Below, in pieces: positions 17,004 through 25,182 of a DNA stretch of 64,000 nucleotides. The stretch is from CAJBVG01 sp943372995 (GTDB lineage: Bacteria > Bacteroidota > Bacteroidia > Sphingobacteriales > Sphingobacteriaceae). The notes beneath the pieces are model-generated. The model was not told the DNA's origin and ran no database searches. It saw only the letters and a program-made list of their open reading frames with translations. Made by a program: the position numbers and the translations under genes. Position 1 is the first letter of the stretch. Each line of letters opens with the position of its first letter. The stretch spans positions 620,001 to 684,000 of the forward strand of contig CALSAQ010000001.1 in the NCBI GenBank assembly GCA_943372995.1, in the 5' to 3' direction.

Positions 17004-17561
17004 TTACATACCTTCTAAATTCCTACGTTTTACTTTCAAACTTTTGTAGTAAGAAGGAGAGAGTCCAGTAATTTTTTTAAACTGGTTAGAAAGATGTGCA
17101 ACACTGCTGTAATGAAGTTTATAAGATATTTCAGTAAGGTTTAACTCGTCGTAAAGCAGCAGTTCTTTCACGCGTTCAATCTTATGAATAATGATGTATT
17201 GTTGAATAGTTATTCCCTTTGTTTCAGAGAATATATTAGATAAATAGGTGTAATCATAACCCAACTTTTCAGCGATATAGTCGGAATAATTTACATCTGG
17301 AACTTCGTCCATGAAGTGAATCATTTCGATGATTACATTTTTTATTTTTTCAATTAAAATGCTGCGTTTGTCTTCGAGAAGTTCTAAGCCGAATTTTGCT
17401 AAATTGTGTTTTAATTTTTCGTGTTGCTCTTGGGTAATATCTTCTAATATTTCAACCATTCCTAAATCAACCACCACATATCGAAGCCCTAATCGCTTCA
17501 ATTCTTCCTTAACGATCATCTTACATCGTAAACTAACCATAAACTTGATGTATAGAACCAT
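17004..17561 (-). CDS. AraC-family transcriptional regulator with degenerate HMA-like N-terminus
   Basis: 185 residues. The C-terminal ~100 residues are an AraC double helix-turn-helix (KLGYDYTYLSNIFSETKG; LTEISYKLHYSSVAHLSNQFKKITGLSPSYYK). The N-terminal ~75 residues resemble the heavy-metal-associated fold used by a Bacteroidota AraC group that starts YIKNMVCxRC; here the segment reads YIKFMVSLRCKMIV, so the first Cys is Ser. This start was chosen because it restores that N-terminal pattern. It precedes the cupin/lipoprotein/barrel/FNR/YtxH genes in the same direction and likely controls them. Confidence 0.82.
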   Translation of the reverse strand: MVLYIKFMVSLRCKMIVKEELKRLGLRYVVVDLGMVEILEDITQEQHEKLKHNLAKFGLELLEDKRSILIEKIKNVIIEMIHFMDEVPDVNYSDYIAEKLGYDYTYLSNIFSETKGITIQQYIIIHKIERVKELLLYDELNLTEISYKLHYSSVAHLSNQFKKITGLSPSYYKSLKVKRRNLEGM

Positions 17562-17597
17562 GTCTACAAGTTAGTTCTATAATATGGAATAACCTAT

Positions 17598-17987
17598 TTA
17601 TTTTAATAATACTAGGTTTGAGAATAGTTTAGCTAATGTTTCTTCAAGATTAGTGCTTAAACCAGGATGTACTTTCGAACATTGTATAATGGTACTACGA
17701 GTTGCAGTTAGCCAACGGAAACGTGAAGCGGAGTCTAATGCACCAATAGTTCCAGCATCACTACTTCCTTTGCAAATGCTTTGAAAGGCCATTAAGTGCT
17801 GTTCTACCTCTTCTAAGTCTATTGTAGGGTTAAAACTTTCTATCCTTTCTTTATCAATTAGGTGTTTGCATTCGAGGAAGTTCTCTTTTTTACAAAACAG
17901 CACCACCCCAACATTGAGGAACTCTTCGCGTTCTACCATAGGTACTACACGAATAACGGCATACTCAAATAATAGATTCTCTTTCAT
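17598..17987 (-). CDS. DUF3037 protein, partner of a HipA-like kinase
   Basis: 129 residues from the ATG giving MKENLLFEYAVIRVVP; a longer start at 18005 exists but the DUF3037 pattern begins here. Motifs: EYAVIRVVPMVEREEFLNVGVVLFC and SRFRWLTATRSTIIQ, both characteristic of DUF3037. The start lies inside the end of the HipA-like gene (23-nt overlap), so the two are translated together. DUF3037 and HipA-like proteins occur as a conserved pair in many bacteria; the joint function has not been established to my knowledge. Confidence 0.85.
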   Translation of the reverse strand: MKENLLFEYAVIRVVPMVEREEFLNVGVVLFCKKENFLECKHLIDKERIESFNPTIDLEEVEQHLMAFQSICKGSSDAGTIGALDSASRFRWLTATRSTIIQCSKVHPGLSTNLEETLAKLFSNLVLLK

Positions 17988-18735
17988 GGTTGGCTTCTTG
18001 TACAAAGGTATGCGAATGGGCTAATCTGGTGCTTAAAAAATCGAAATAGGTACGGCGTTGCTCATCTTTTGGCAATTCGTCGTTTAACCACTCCTCGGGG
18101 ATTAAAGAAGTAATCTGTAAAATCTTATCATCAGTTAATATTTTTTTATACTCCTTGTCGACAGTCGTTAATTCCGATGCTTGTTTGAGCAAGGCATGAT
18201 CTTTAATCATCTTAAAGGGTTTCAACGCGCTCGCTTTACCATCTGAAGAAGAGTGATGGAAATACAAGGCAGCACCATGGTCGATTAACCAAAGCTGTTT
18301 CTTCCACATCAACATATTAGTGTTTTTGCAAGTACGATCCATATTCGTAATTAAACTATCAAGCCATACAATTTGAGAGGCAGTTCTTGCATCTATTTTA
18401 TCAACCACAGAATCGAAGGTTATTGCACCCGAAAGGTAGTGTAAGGCTAAGTTCTTCCCCACGCTGAACTTTAAGAGGTCCTGAATCTCTTCATCAGGCT
18501 CTGTGCGACCAAAAGCCTCATCGAGTTGGGCGTATACCAGTTCGGGCACTTTTAAGCCTAACACACGAGCTAATTCGCCACCGATAAGTTCTGCAATGAG
18601 TGATTTAGGACCTTGACCCGAGCCTCTGAACTTTAGTACATACAAAAACTCATCATCGGCTTCAGCTAAAGCAGGCAAGGAACCACCTTCTCTCAAAGGG
18701 GTAACATATCTGGTTACGTTAACGGTTCTTAGCAT
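17965..18735 (-). CDS. HipA-like kinase-domain protein
   Basis: 256 residues from the ATG giving MLRTVNVTRYVTP; a longer frame to 18783 would run through a terminator hairpin and was rejected. The kinase elements are readable: EFLYVLKFRGSGQGPKSL (ATP-binding Lys), DSLITNMDRTCKNTNML (catalytic Asp and Asn) and LWLIDHGAAL (metal-binding D, in place of DFG). It is shorter than E. coli HipA (440) and lacks the N-terminal subdomain and a HipB partner. Instead it is coupled to DUF3037. Toxin activity is therefore not assumed. Confidence 0.82.
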   Translation of the reverse strand: MLRTVNVTRYVTPLREGGSLPALAEADDEFLYVLKFRGSGQGPKSLIAELIGGELARVLGLKVPELVYAQLDEAFGRTEPDEEIQDLLKFSVGKNLALHYLSGAITFDSVVDKIDARTASQIVWLDSLITNMDRTCKNTNMLMWKKQLWLIDHGAALYFHHSSSDGKASALKPFKMIKDHALLKQASELTTVDKEYKKILTDDKILQITSLIPEEWLNDELPKDEQRRTYFDFLSTRLAHSHTFVQEANHERESII

Positions 18736-18758
18736 GATGTTGTAAAAATGTGAAGATA

Positions 18759-18791
18759 AAAAAAGGGTAATGTTGAAAAACATTACCCTTT
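18759..18791 (-). terminator. Terminator of the lipoprotein gene
   Basis: AAAGGGTAATG and CATTACCCTTT pair perfectly over 11 bp with an 8-nt loop. On the minus strand a run of seven T follows. It lies between the lipoprotein stop and the HipA-like start, separating these two units. Confidence 0.9.
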
Positions 18792-18811
18792 AACTATTTG
18801 TGTAAGTATTT

Positions 18812-19378
18812 TTAGATTACACCAACTACGTTTAAACGTACTGTAACCTTTACGTATTTTTTAGCTGGAATTGGGGCATTTAATTTACCCATCATTCTCA
18901 CTTGAAATGCTTGTTTTGTTGCATAAGGAACAAAATCGAAATCTTGTTGAGTTAAACCAACTCCAAATCCAATTACATTTCTAGGAACGCTACTGAATGC
19001 AACCAATACATCTGGTACACTAAGATCGTTTGGTACAGAAACTCTAATACCAACCGAATCCCACTCATTAAAGTTAACTCCAGAAGGATATATAACACCT
19101 AATGAATCACATAAATCTACATTGATACTTGCAAGTTCAATACGTGCAATATCATCTCTAGATAAATCATTAGCAGCTAATAAACTATCTAAGTTAGATG
19201 TTATTAATTGCGTAGTGTCAACAGTACCAGCTGGATGCGGTATAAAAGTTAAGATTTGAACATTGTCTTGGTTAACGGTAATTTCAATGCCTTGTTTTTC
19301 ACCTTCGCATGAAGTGAATAACACAGCTGAGCTAAATAATGCAATTGCAGTTATAGCAGATAGGACTAATTTTTTCAT
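18812..19378 (-). CDS. Hypothetical lipoprotein
   Basis: 188 residues from the ATG that gives MKKLVLSAITAIALF, followed by lipobox FTSC; the upstream extension to 19546 is rejected because it would bury the signal peptide. The mature protein is beta-rich (IEITVNQDNVQILTF, YVKVTVRLNVVGVI) without a recognised domain. Expected location is the outer or inner membrane facing the periplasm. It has its own terminator and appears monocistronic. Confidence 0.72.
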   Translation of the reverse strand: MKKLVLSAITAIALFSSAVLFTSCEGEKQGIEITVNQDNVQILTFIPHPAGTVDTTQLITSNLDSLLAANDLSRDDIARIELASINVDLCDSLGVIYPSGVNFNEWDSVGIRVSVPNDLSVPDVLVAFSSVPRNVIGFGVGLTQQDFDFVPYATKQAFQVRMMGKLNAPIPAKKYVKVTVRLNVVGVI

Positions 19379-19540
19379 AATTTGGTTGTGGTAATATTTT
19401 AGTTTACACAAAACTAGTATATTATTACAATAAATGCAAATAAAACTCCTTTTGAGCCGTATTAGAAGCATTTTTAGAGTTGCAGGGTTCAAATTCCGAC
19501 TTAATGAGGCGCTGGGAGGGGTTTTTGGGTTAATTACAAA

Positions 19541-19582
19541 TTGCAAATTGTAAATTCTAAATTCTAAATTCTAAATTCTAAA
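19541..19582. repeat. Tandem TTCTAAA heptanucleotide array
   Basis: Five or six near-perfect copies of a 7-nt word (AAATTCT), the first two degenerate (AAATTGC, AAATTGT). It directly adjoins an array of the AGTGACTGGTG family. Both lie in the 301-bp space between a lipoprotein gene and the Crp/Fnr gene, which otherwise shows nothing. Confidence 0.85.
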
Positions 19583-19583
19583 T

Positions 19584-19665
19584 GGTGGTTACCAGTCACT
19601 AATACCAGTCACCAGTCACTGGTAGTGGTCACCAGTCACTAGTCACCAGTCACTGATATTAGTAT
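19584..19665. repeat. Short-word array of the AGTGACTGGTG family
   Basis: Repeated ACCAGTCACT and AGTCACCAGTCACT words with an internal palindrome ACCAGTCACTGGT-type centre. It begins 14 bp beyond the TAA stop of the minus-strand Crp/Fnr gene. It is the same family as 2499-2545 and 57336-57409. Confidence 0.85.
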
Positions 19666-19679
19666 GGGTGAAATCTTAA

Positions 19680-20243
19680 TTAAGCATTCCTAATTCTACT
19701 CAAGGTTTCGGGTCTTAAGCCTAGATATGATGCCAAATGCTTTAATGGTACTCGGTTTAGTATGCCTGGGAAATTCGTGGTTAATTCATCATAACGTTGT
19801 TGGGCAGTATGCAGTAGAAAGGACGCTTCTCTCAACTCTTTTCGTATAAACATCTGCTCAATACAAAGTAAACCCACTTTCTGTATGCTGGGGTGTTTGT
19901 CAAATAAGCTGAAAAGATCTTCTCGACCTAAAGTATATAGGCTAGTATCTTCCATCGCAACTACATTAAACATGGCGGGCTTTTGTAAGCGAAAACTAGC
20001 ATAGGAACCACAGAAAGAATTTTCAAAATTAAAATCTTTTGTTATTTCTTCTCCATCTATGGTGTAAAATACACGCATATAACCTTTTGTAATAAATCCC
20101 AGTCGCTTGCAAACCCCTTGCTCTTTTAAAAAATATTCTCCCTTTTTTAGAGTTTTCTTTTTTACTATTCGTTCCATATCAGTCCATGCACTTGGCTCTA
20201 TCGGACTAAGTTTCTCTAAAAAGTCTTTTAATTCTCTCGACAT
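19680..20243 (-). CDS. Crp/Fnr-family transcriptional regulator
   Basis: 187 residues: cyclic-nucleotide-binding-like barrel (KKGEYFLKEQG, GFITKGYMRVFYTIDGEE, CGSYASFRLQKPA) and a short C-terminal helix-turn-helix (VPLKHLASYLGLRPETLSRIRNA). No Fe-S cysteine set is present, so it is not a classical FNR; the ligand is unknown. It is divergent from the DUF1772-like gene, and a palindrome of FNR/CRP type lies between them at 20264-20281, so it probably controls itself and that operon. Confidence 0.88.
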   Translation of the reverse strand: MSRELKDFLEKLSPIEPSAWTDMERIVKKKTLKKGEYFLKEQGVCKRLGFITKGYMRVFYTIDGEEITKDFNFENSFCGSYASFRLQKPAMFNVVAMEDTSLYTLGREDLFSLFDKHPSIQKVGLLCIEQMFIRKELREASFLLHTAQQRYDELTTNFPGILNRVPLKHLASYLGLRPETLSRIRNA

Positions 20244-20263
20244 ATAAAAATCTGATTACTAAA

Positions 20264-20281
20264 TCTTGACCTACATCAAGA
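20264..20281. promoter_or_regulatory. FNR/CRP-type operator palindrome
   Basis: TCTTGA-N6-TCAAGA is a perfect 6-bp inverted repeat with a 6-nt spacer, containing the TTGA...TCAA core of Crp/Fnr-family sites. It lies 21 bp upstream of the regulator's start and 52 bp upstream of the divergent gene's ATG. Confidence 0.65.
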
Positions 20282-20333
20282 ATTTGTAATATACAAAGTA
20301 TGACTTTTGTAGTAAAACAAAATACATTATAAA

Positions 20334-20810
20334 ATGAATACCATTAAAATCATTCGTTTCTTACACTTGTTTAGTTACCTATGTGTTACCTCTCAAGTAT
20401 TGTTTTATCTAATTGTGTTTAGTGATGCCTTAAAGCTAAGCTCTATCAACAATTTTCTTGAACAGCGTAAAGCTATTGAACAGATTATAGCAGGGAGGTA
20501 CATCATCATTTATCTTGTTTGTTTGATTTTTAGTTTAGGTGTAGTAATTATTTCCTACAGAATTAACGATAAAGTTTTTTTTATCACCTCAACGATATCA
20601 TTGTTATGTTTAATTGCAGACCTTTCTATTGCATTAGCTGGTAATATTCCAATAAACAAACAGATCAGTCAGCTTGTAGGTCAGATCGATACCTCTCATT
20701 GGGAAACCTTAAGATCTAATTGGCTAAGATTTTTTTCTTATAGGGGTATTTTTACTACTATTGGAATGTTGAGTTTATTATTCGGCTTGATTATTGAAAG
20801 TAAAAATTAA
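20334..20810 (+). CDS. DUF1772-like integral membrane protein
   Basis: 158 residues with four predicted membrane helices. The segment IPINKQISQLVG...HWETLRSNWLRFFSYR followed by a last helix matches the DUF1772 layout (N-P-x-N ... W..LR..W....R). Some family members are anthrone oxygenases, but the function of most is unknown. It overlaps the next gene by 17 nt and faces a Crp/Fnr regulator. Confidence 0.7.
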   Translation: MNTIKIIRFLHLFSYLCVTSQVLFYLIVFSDALKLSSINNFLEQRKAIEQIIAGRYIIIYLVCLIFSLGVVIISYRINDKVFFITSTISLLCLIADLSIALAGNIPINKQISQLVGQIDTSHWETLRSNWLRFFSYRGIFTTIGMLSLLFGLIIESKN

Positions 20811-22005
20811 TACACTAAATTTAATAGCATTGAAATTATATACTAAAAAGATTTTTACTCGTACATCCACAAGACGCACTCTTATTTTCTTAGCATTACT
20901 GGGATGTTTTAATACTAGCTTTCAATCGATTGCGCAAATCAAAAAATTAAACACAACCTTAGTTTTCAGGGATGGTGCTGCTAACAACTTGACTTTTGTA
21001 AAGGATAAATATGAAGTCCAAAGAAAATGGATTAAAATTTCAAACGCAGACCAGTCGGAAAACATAGCTGCATTTATTTATTATCCTGTACTGTCGGGAA
21101 ATGTGCAAGATGAAGAAGTCTTACCAAATGTAAACTGGCAGACTGATCATTATGAAAAAGTAAGGAAAAAAGTAGGTGATTCTCTCGCGACAGTAATGAT
21201 AAAGCAAACAGTAAAGCTGGCCACGAAAGGAGAAATGTTAAATAAAAAGATGCCTTTAATTATTTTCGGTCCTGGTTTGGGCTGGCTTCCTACAGATTAT
21301 ACTTATTTGCTGGCATCATTAGCAAGTAGGGGATATCTGGTTGTTGCCATAACAGGAGTACCTATTTCTAAAAAAGTTTATTTTCCAGATCAAACATTCG
21401 AACATACAGATCGTGTTTCTGCCGACTATAAAAAAATGGGCGATTATTTTTCATTGGCTATATCTCAAATTTTAAAAAGATCTGAGAATAAGGAAACCAT
21501 TTTTAATTTAGTGGATACAAGTAAGGTATTTGTAATGGGACATTCTATTTCAGGAGCAGCAACATTAATGGCAGCACAGCATAATGATCGAATTAAAGGA
21601 TTAATTAATTTAGATGGAGATGTTAATGATGAGTTCAAGAACATACAACCCAAACAGGCTATTTTGTATGTAACTACTCAGCCATTTGATGTCAGCAGTA
21701 CTCATGCTGAAACTTGGCTCGAAGATAGAAACGAATTACGACGAGACAATGCCTTTGTAAACAATAGCAAGCACAGCATCAAAAGCATCAGACTGAAAAT
21801 ACCAGAAATGTATCACGCAGATTTTTTAGATGTAGCTCAACATAAAGAACACATTAGTAAAGACTATAATCGTAAGAATTACGGTAGTATTCCCTTCGCA
21901 CGCTCATCCGAAATCATGATAGAATCGATTACCAGTTTTATCGAAAACAACAACAATTGGGAAAGCTTCAGAAAAAAATATGGAATATATATCCAAATTC
22001 ACTAA
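20794..22005 (+). CDS. Secreted or lipid-anchored alpha/beta hydrolase, PAF-acetylhydrolase-like
   Basis: Up to 403 residues if started at TTG 20794; a second TTG at 20833 is also possible, and no ATG precedes the signal sequence (RTLIFLALLGCFNTSFQSIAQ-like, split here by a likely cleavage). The fold is alpha/beta hydrolase: MPLIIFGPGLGW (oxyanion region), the nucleophile elbow GHSISGA, and a late DFLD...H segment. The pattern resembles bacterial platelet-activating-factor acetylhydrolase relatives. It overlaps the DUF1772-like gene, indicating coupled translation. Substrate unknown. Confidence 0.75.
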   Translation: MKVKINTLNLIALKLYTKKIFTRTSTRRTLIFLALLGCFNTSFQSIAQIKKLNTTLVFRDGAANNLTFVKDKYEVQRKWIKISNADQSENIAAFIYYPVLSGNVQDEEVLPNVNWQTDHYEKVRKKVGDSLATVMIKQTVKLATKGEMLNKKMPLIIFGPGLGWLPTDYTYLLASLASRGYLVVAITGVPISKKVYFPDQTFEHTDRVSADYKKMGDYFSLAISQILKRSENKETIFNLVDTSKVFVMGHSISGAATLMAAQHNDRIKGLINLDGDVNDEFKNIQPKQAILYVTTQPFDVSSTHAETWLEDRNELRRDNAFVNNSKHSIKSIRLKIPEMYHADFLDVAQHKEHISKDYNRKNYGSIPFARSSEIMIESITSFIENNNNWESFRKKYGIYIQIH

Positions 22006-22084
22006 ACGTTTAGAATAGGGGGGTATTGTTTCAGGGGAGCTTTTGTATACAGGATTTAGTATAGAAATGTGGCTGTCTTCTTAA

Positions 22085-22975
22085 TTATTTGTCTATATTG
22101 TCAACACCAGAGTAGTCATACCACTTAAAGTTGGATTCATTCTCTCCAAGGTCGGTCGAAAGTTTGATACAATCAATTGGTAAATTTATACCGTCTCTTC
22201 TTTCAAACTTAAACATGCCGACAGATTCTAACTTCAGATGTGTGTCAATTATCTCAGGAAGCAAGGCTACATTTTGTTCTAAATAGTTTAATGGAACACT
22301 GGGATAGGTTATTCCTTTATATTCACTATTTTTCCAAAGAAAATTAATGTATGCCCCTGTTATTTTGAACTTAAATGATTCTCATTCTTTTATATCATTT
22401 CTTGCAAATTCATTACTAAAAAACTTTAACTGCTATATGTAATTTTCTACTAGTGGCTTGTCTTTGAAATTCTTTATTTGATTTAGTAAAGAGTTTTGAG
22501 TGTAATTATTCACTTTCAATGCCTCCTCAATGTATATCATTTTAATTACTTCAATATCATCAAGAATGCGCCAACGACTTAAAGTAAAAATTTGTTCACA
22601 ATTGACGTGTTTGTCAAGCTCCTTAAGAAGTTTCGAAGTCTCAAAGTCTCAAAGTAAGCTACTACTCTTGGATGTTCAATTTCTAGAGAAATAATGGTGT
22701 CATAAAATACAACCTGTTTAGGTTCATTTGATCTGCCAAAATCAACATATTTATCTAGGATTTCGTGATCATGAATATAGCATACTTGGTCTCTGCTCTA
22801 AAAATATTTCTCCGCCTCTATTTATCCTAACTCTATCAATAAACCATCCATTATGCAAAATTGCAGTAGGTACAGCTTTGTCAGTCATATCTGCGATACT
22901 TTGATATAAATAGTCGTATTCAACATGATCGAGATTGTCTCGAACATAAGTCAAAAATGTAAGTGTTGGATTCAT
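22085..22975 (-). pseudogene. Decayed RES-domain-like gene
   Basis: Reading the minus strand from ATG 22975, an open frame (MNPTLTFLTYVRDN...) breaks near 22777 by a one-base shift, breaks again at a tandem 8-bp duplication (GTCTCAAA twice, 22638-22653), and then meets an in-frame TAG (22433-22435) and TGA (22382-22384) before ending at 22085. Removing one copy of the 8 bp restores the frame exactly (VAYFETSKLLKEL). The joined product has FGRSN.P...VFYD and GITYPSVPLNY...NVALLPE, resembling RES (NAD+ phosphorylase toxin) proteins, though that assignment is by eye. The whole gene would encode about 295 residues. Confidence 0.62.
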
Positions 22976-23149
22976 ACTATTTTTTGCTTTAATGTATTTA
23001 GTTTTAGGATTGACATTAATTGCCGTGGATGCGTAATGTGGGATTGCGGGGTTATATCTCTGTCGAAAGAGAAGAACCTTGCTAGCGTTAACTTGAGTTG
23101 CAATACCTCAAACCTATATTATATATTAGTCGTTGTTGACAATAGGGCT

Positions 23150-24610
23150 TTATTTAGCTTTATTTTCAAAATTAGATATTGATTTTTTTCGTTCATCATT
23201 CCAATCTTTTATCATACCCTTAAAATATTCCAAATCAAGATTTATATCTCCCAAAATATTTTCTATCGTTTTTGGATGATATTTATATGCTGATATTCCT
23301 ATGTATGGCCCATTTATCTGAGTATCACTATAACCTGTATAATCTAGATAAAAAGATGCTTTTGCTAGTCCAATACCAAAAACAGATTGGTACAGTACAA
23401 TTATTTTCCCAAAAGTAGATTGATAAATATTTTTTGATTTAAAGTTTGCAGAGAAACTTATTATTCTATTATCACCCCACTTTATCCTGTTATAATAATG
23501 GTATTTAGGTCTGTTCTTATTTAATAAAGCTTCAATCATTCCCATTCCTCCTAATAAGGGATTGGGTTTTATTTCTTCTCTTTCAGTTGAAAATAGTAAG
23601 TTAACAGCTTCAATTTTTTCCTCTCTTGATTTTTCAACAATTTTATCTAAAAGTTTGCCCTGTACATTTGATTCAAAAATGGATAAATCAGAACCTATTG
23701 AAATTTCATAATCTTTAAGTTCTAAATCGTTAATCCATGAATTAAAAATTGATTCTATCTTAGGCTTAATTTCTTCAAATACTGAAGCTCTAATCTCTGG
23801 AGGCACAATAGGAAAGTACACATTGTCTATCACTTTAGTTTCTACAGTTCTTTCTTTTTCGTCCTTTTGTGCCAGTTCCTTTTTTGTTTGATGTTTATCT
23901 AAAAATGCAAATGGATAATATCCAATTGTTCGATTTTCAATTACAGGTGTTTGTTTAAAATCACTTTCTTTGCTAGTTTCTCTTGAAATATAATCATGAA
24001 TCCTATTGGGTGTCAAAATTCCATCTTTATCATAATTTTCTGTGTCGTTTATTGCTTTTATAAAATGATAAGAAAAAAGTCCATGTTTTATATCTGATAA
24101 TTCTTTTGCTGACTCTTCTTCTGTCGATGCGTACATAAATAAAATACCCTTACTTTTTGAAAGGTAATTATTAATTAAGTCATTATTTACGTTTTCTCCA
24201 CGAGTCAAAACTTTCCCCCCAGATTCACAAGCATCTATTACATAGCATTGATATTTCGGTTGCAAATCATTTATTTTATCAAATACTGTTGCTATTTCCA
24301 TGTAACTATCATGAAATTTTAAGCCGGAATTATCATATTGATATTTGCCGTGTCCTGCAAAAAAGAAAAATATAGAGTCTTTTTCAGCTTTAAGTTCTTC
24401 CCTTATCGAAGTAAGAGCATTATCAAATAGACCTGTAATATTCTTAATCGGAGATGAATCATCGCTTGTTATTTTATAAATGTCCTTATTTTTAAACCCA
24501 CATTTATTTTCCAAGATTTCAGCTATAGAATTAGCATCATTTACGCAAAAATTTAGAGGTTTTATGTCGTAATCATTGATTCCTATCACTATTGCAAATC
24601 TTCTATCCAT
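23150..24610 (-). CDS. Caspase-like (peptidase C14) protein with unknown C-terminal domain
   Basis: 486 residues. Residues 1-~230 are a caspase/metacaspase fold: FAIVIGINDYD, PLNFCVNDANSI, catalytic His87 in FFFAGHGK, catalytic Cys128 in VIDACESGG, and a YASTEEESAKE strand. Residues ~250-480 are a helical/beta region with no family I recognise (SRVQ-free; contains GGMGMIEALLNK and GYSDTQINGPYIG). No signal peptide, so intracellular. Stand-alone bacterial caspases act in regulated cell death and antiphage systems, usually cleaving a nearby effector; no gasdermin-like gene is seen here. The neighbours are a decayed RES-like gene and a secreted GH16 protein. Confidence 0.85.
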   Translation of the reverse strand: MDRRFAIVIGINDYDIKPLNFCVNDANSIAEILENKCGFKNKDIYKITSDDSSPIKNITGLFDNALTSIREELKAEKDSIFFFFAGHGKYQYDNSGLKFHDSYMEIATVFDKINDLQPKYQCYVIDACESGGKVLTRGENVNNDLINNYLSKSKGILFMYASTEEESAKELSDIKHGLFSYHFIKAINDTENYDKDGILTPNRIHDYISRETSKESDFKQTPVIENRTIGYYPFAFLDKHQTKKELAQKDEKERTVETKVIDNVYFPIVPPEIRASVFEEIKPKIESIFNSWINDLELKDYEISIGSDLSIFESNVQGKLLDKIVEKSREEKIEAVNLLFSTEREEIKPNPLLGGMGMIEALLNKNRPKYHYYNRIKWGDNRIISFSANFKSKNIYQSTFGKIIVLYQSVFGIGLAKASFYLDYTGYSDTQINGPYIGISAYKYHPKTIENILGDINLDLEYFKGMIKDWNDERKKSISNFENKAK

Positions 24611-24803
24611 AAAATTATGTTATTTATATGTAGTATATTTTCTTTTATTGTTGCTAAGTTCTTAATAAGCGCTATTTTGTTGCTTATTATATTTTTATAA
24701 TCACAATATACTCAAATAAATTCTATCTGAAAAAATACATCGTACTATGTATTGACAGCAACCCATATCAACTCTACCTTAGTATTAATTAATAACTCAA
24801 GCT

Positions 24804-24964
24804 ATGAAAATTGATGATGATTGGTACTTAGACCTACCTAAACGAAGAGTAATCAGGTATGATAAAATTTATTTATTGGCTTTTTTGAATTCAAAAAGGG
24901 TAGATATAGATATTTTGATGACTTTTATACTGGATTAAAACCATACTTTTTGCTTCATCCTTAA
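24804..24964 (+). pseudogene. Short frame-broken gene scrap in a 570-bp spacer
   Basis: ATG 24804 opens 44 codons (MKIDDDWYLDLPKRRVIRYD...). Around 24881 a second frame carries protein-like sequence (FFEFKKGRYRYFDDFYTG) to a TAA at 24962. Together they look like one broken gene of unknown family. The rest of 24611-25182 is AT-rich and shows nothing else. Confidence 0.3.
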
Positions 24965-25182
24965 AACTAGAAAAGTAACTTTTAAGGTACAAGAAATGAT
25001 GGAACTATATTAATATAAACTCAAAATTAAATAAAGCGCTTTGAGGTAAAAAAACAGCAATTTGTTCATACACTAAAAAACTATCCATTACAAAACCTTT
25101 AAGGATTTGCAAAACGGGTTAGCTGTTCAGAATAGGAAGTTTTGTATTAAATCAATTTATATTCATCATGTAACTGAATTTG

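Noticed and set aside
19440..19530. Possible tRNA because of a GGTTCAAATTCC-like T-loop
   Set aside because: No acceptor stem, D-loop or anticodon arm of proper spacing could be found around it.
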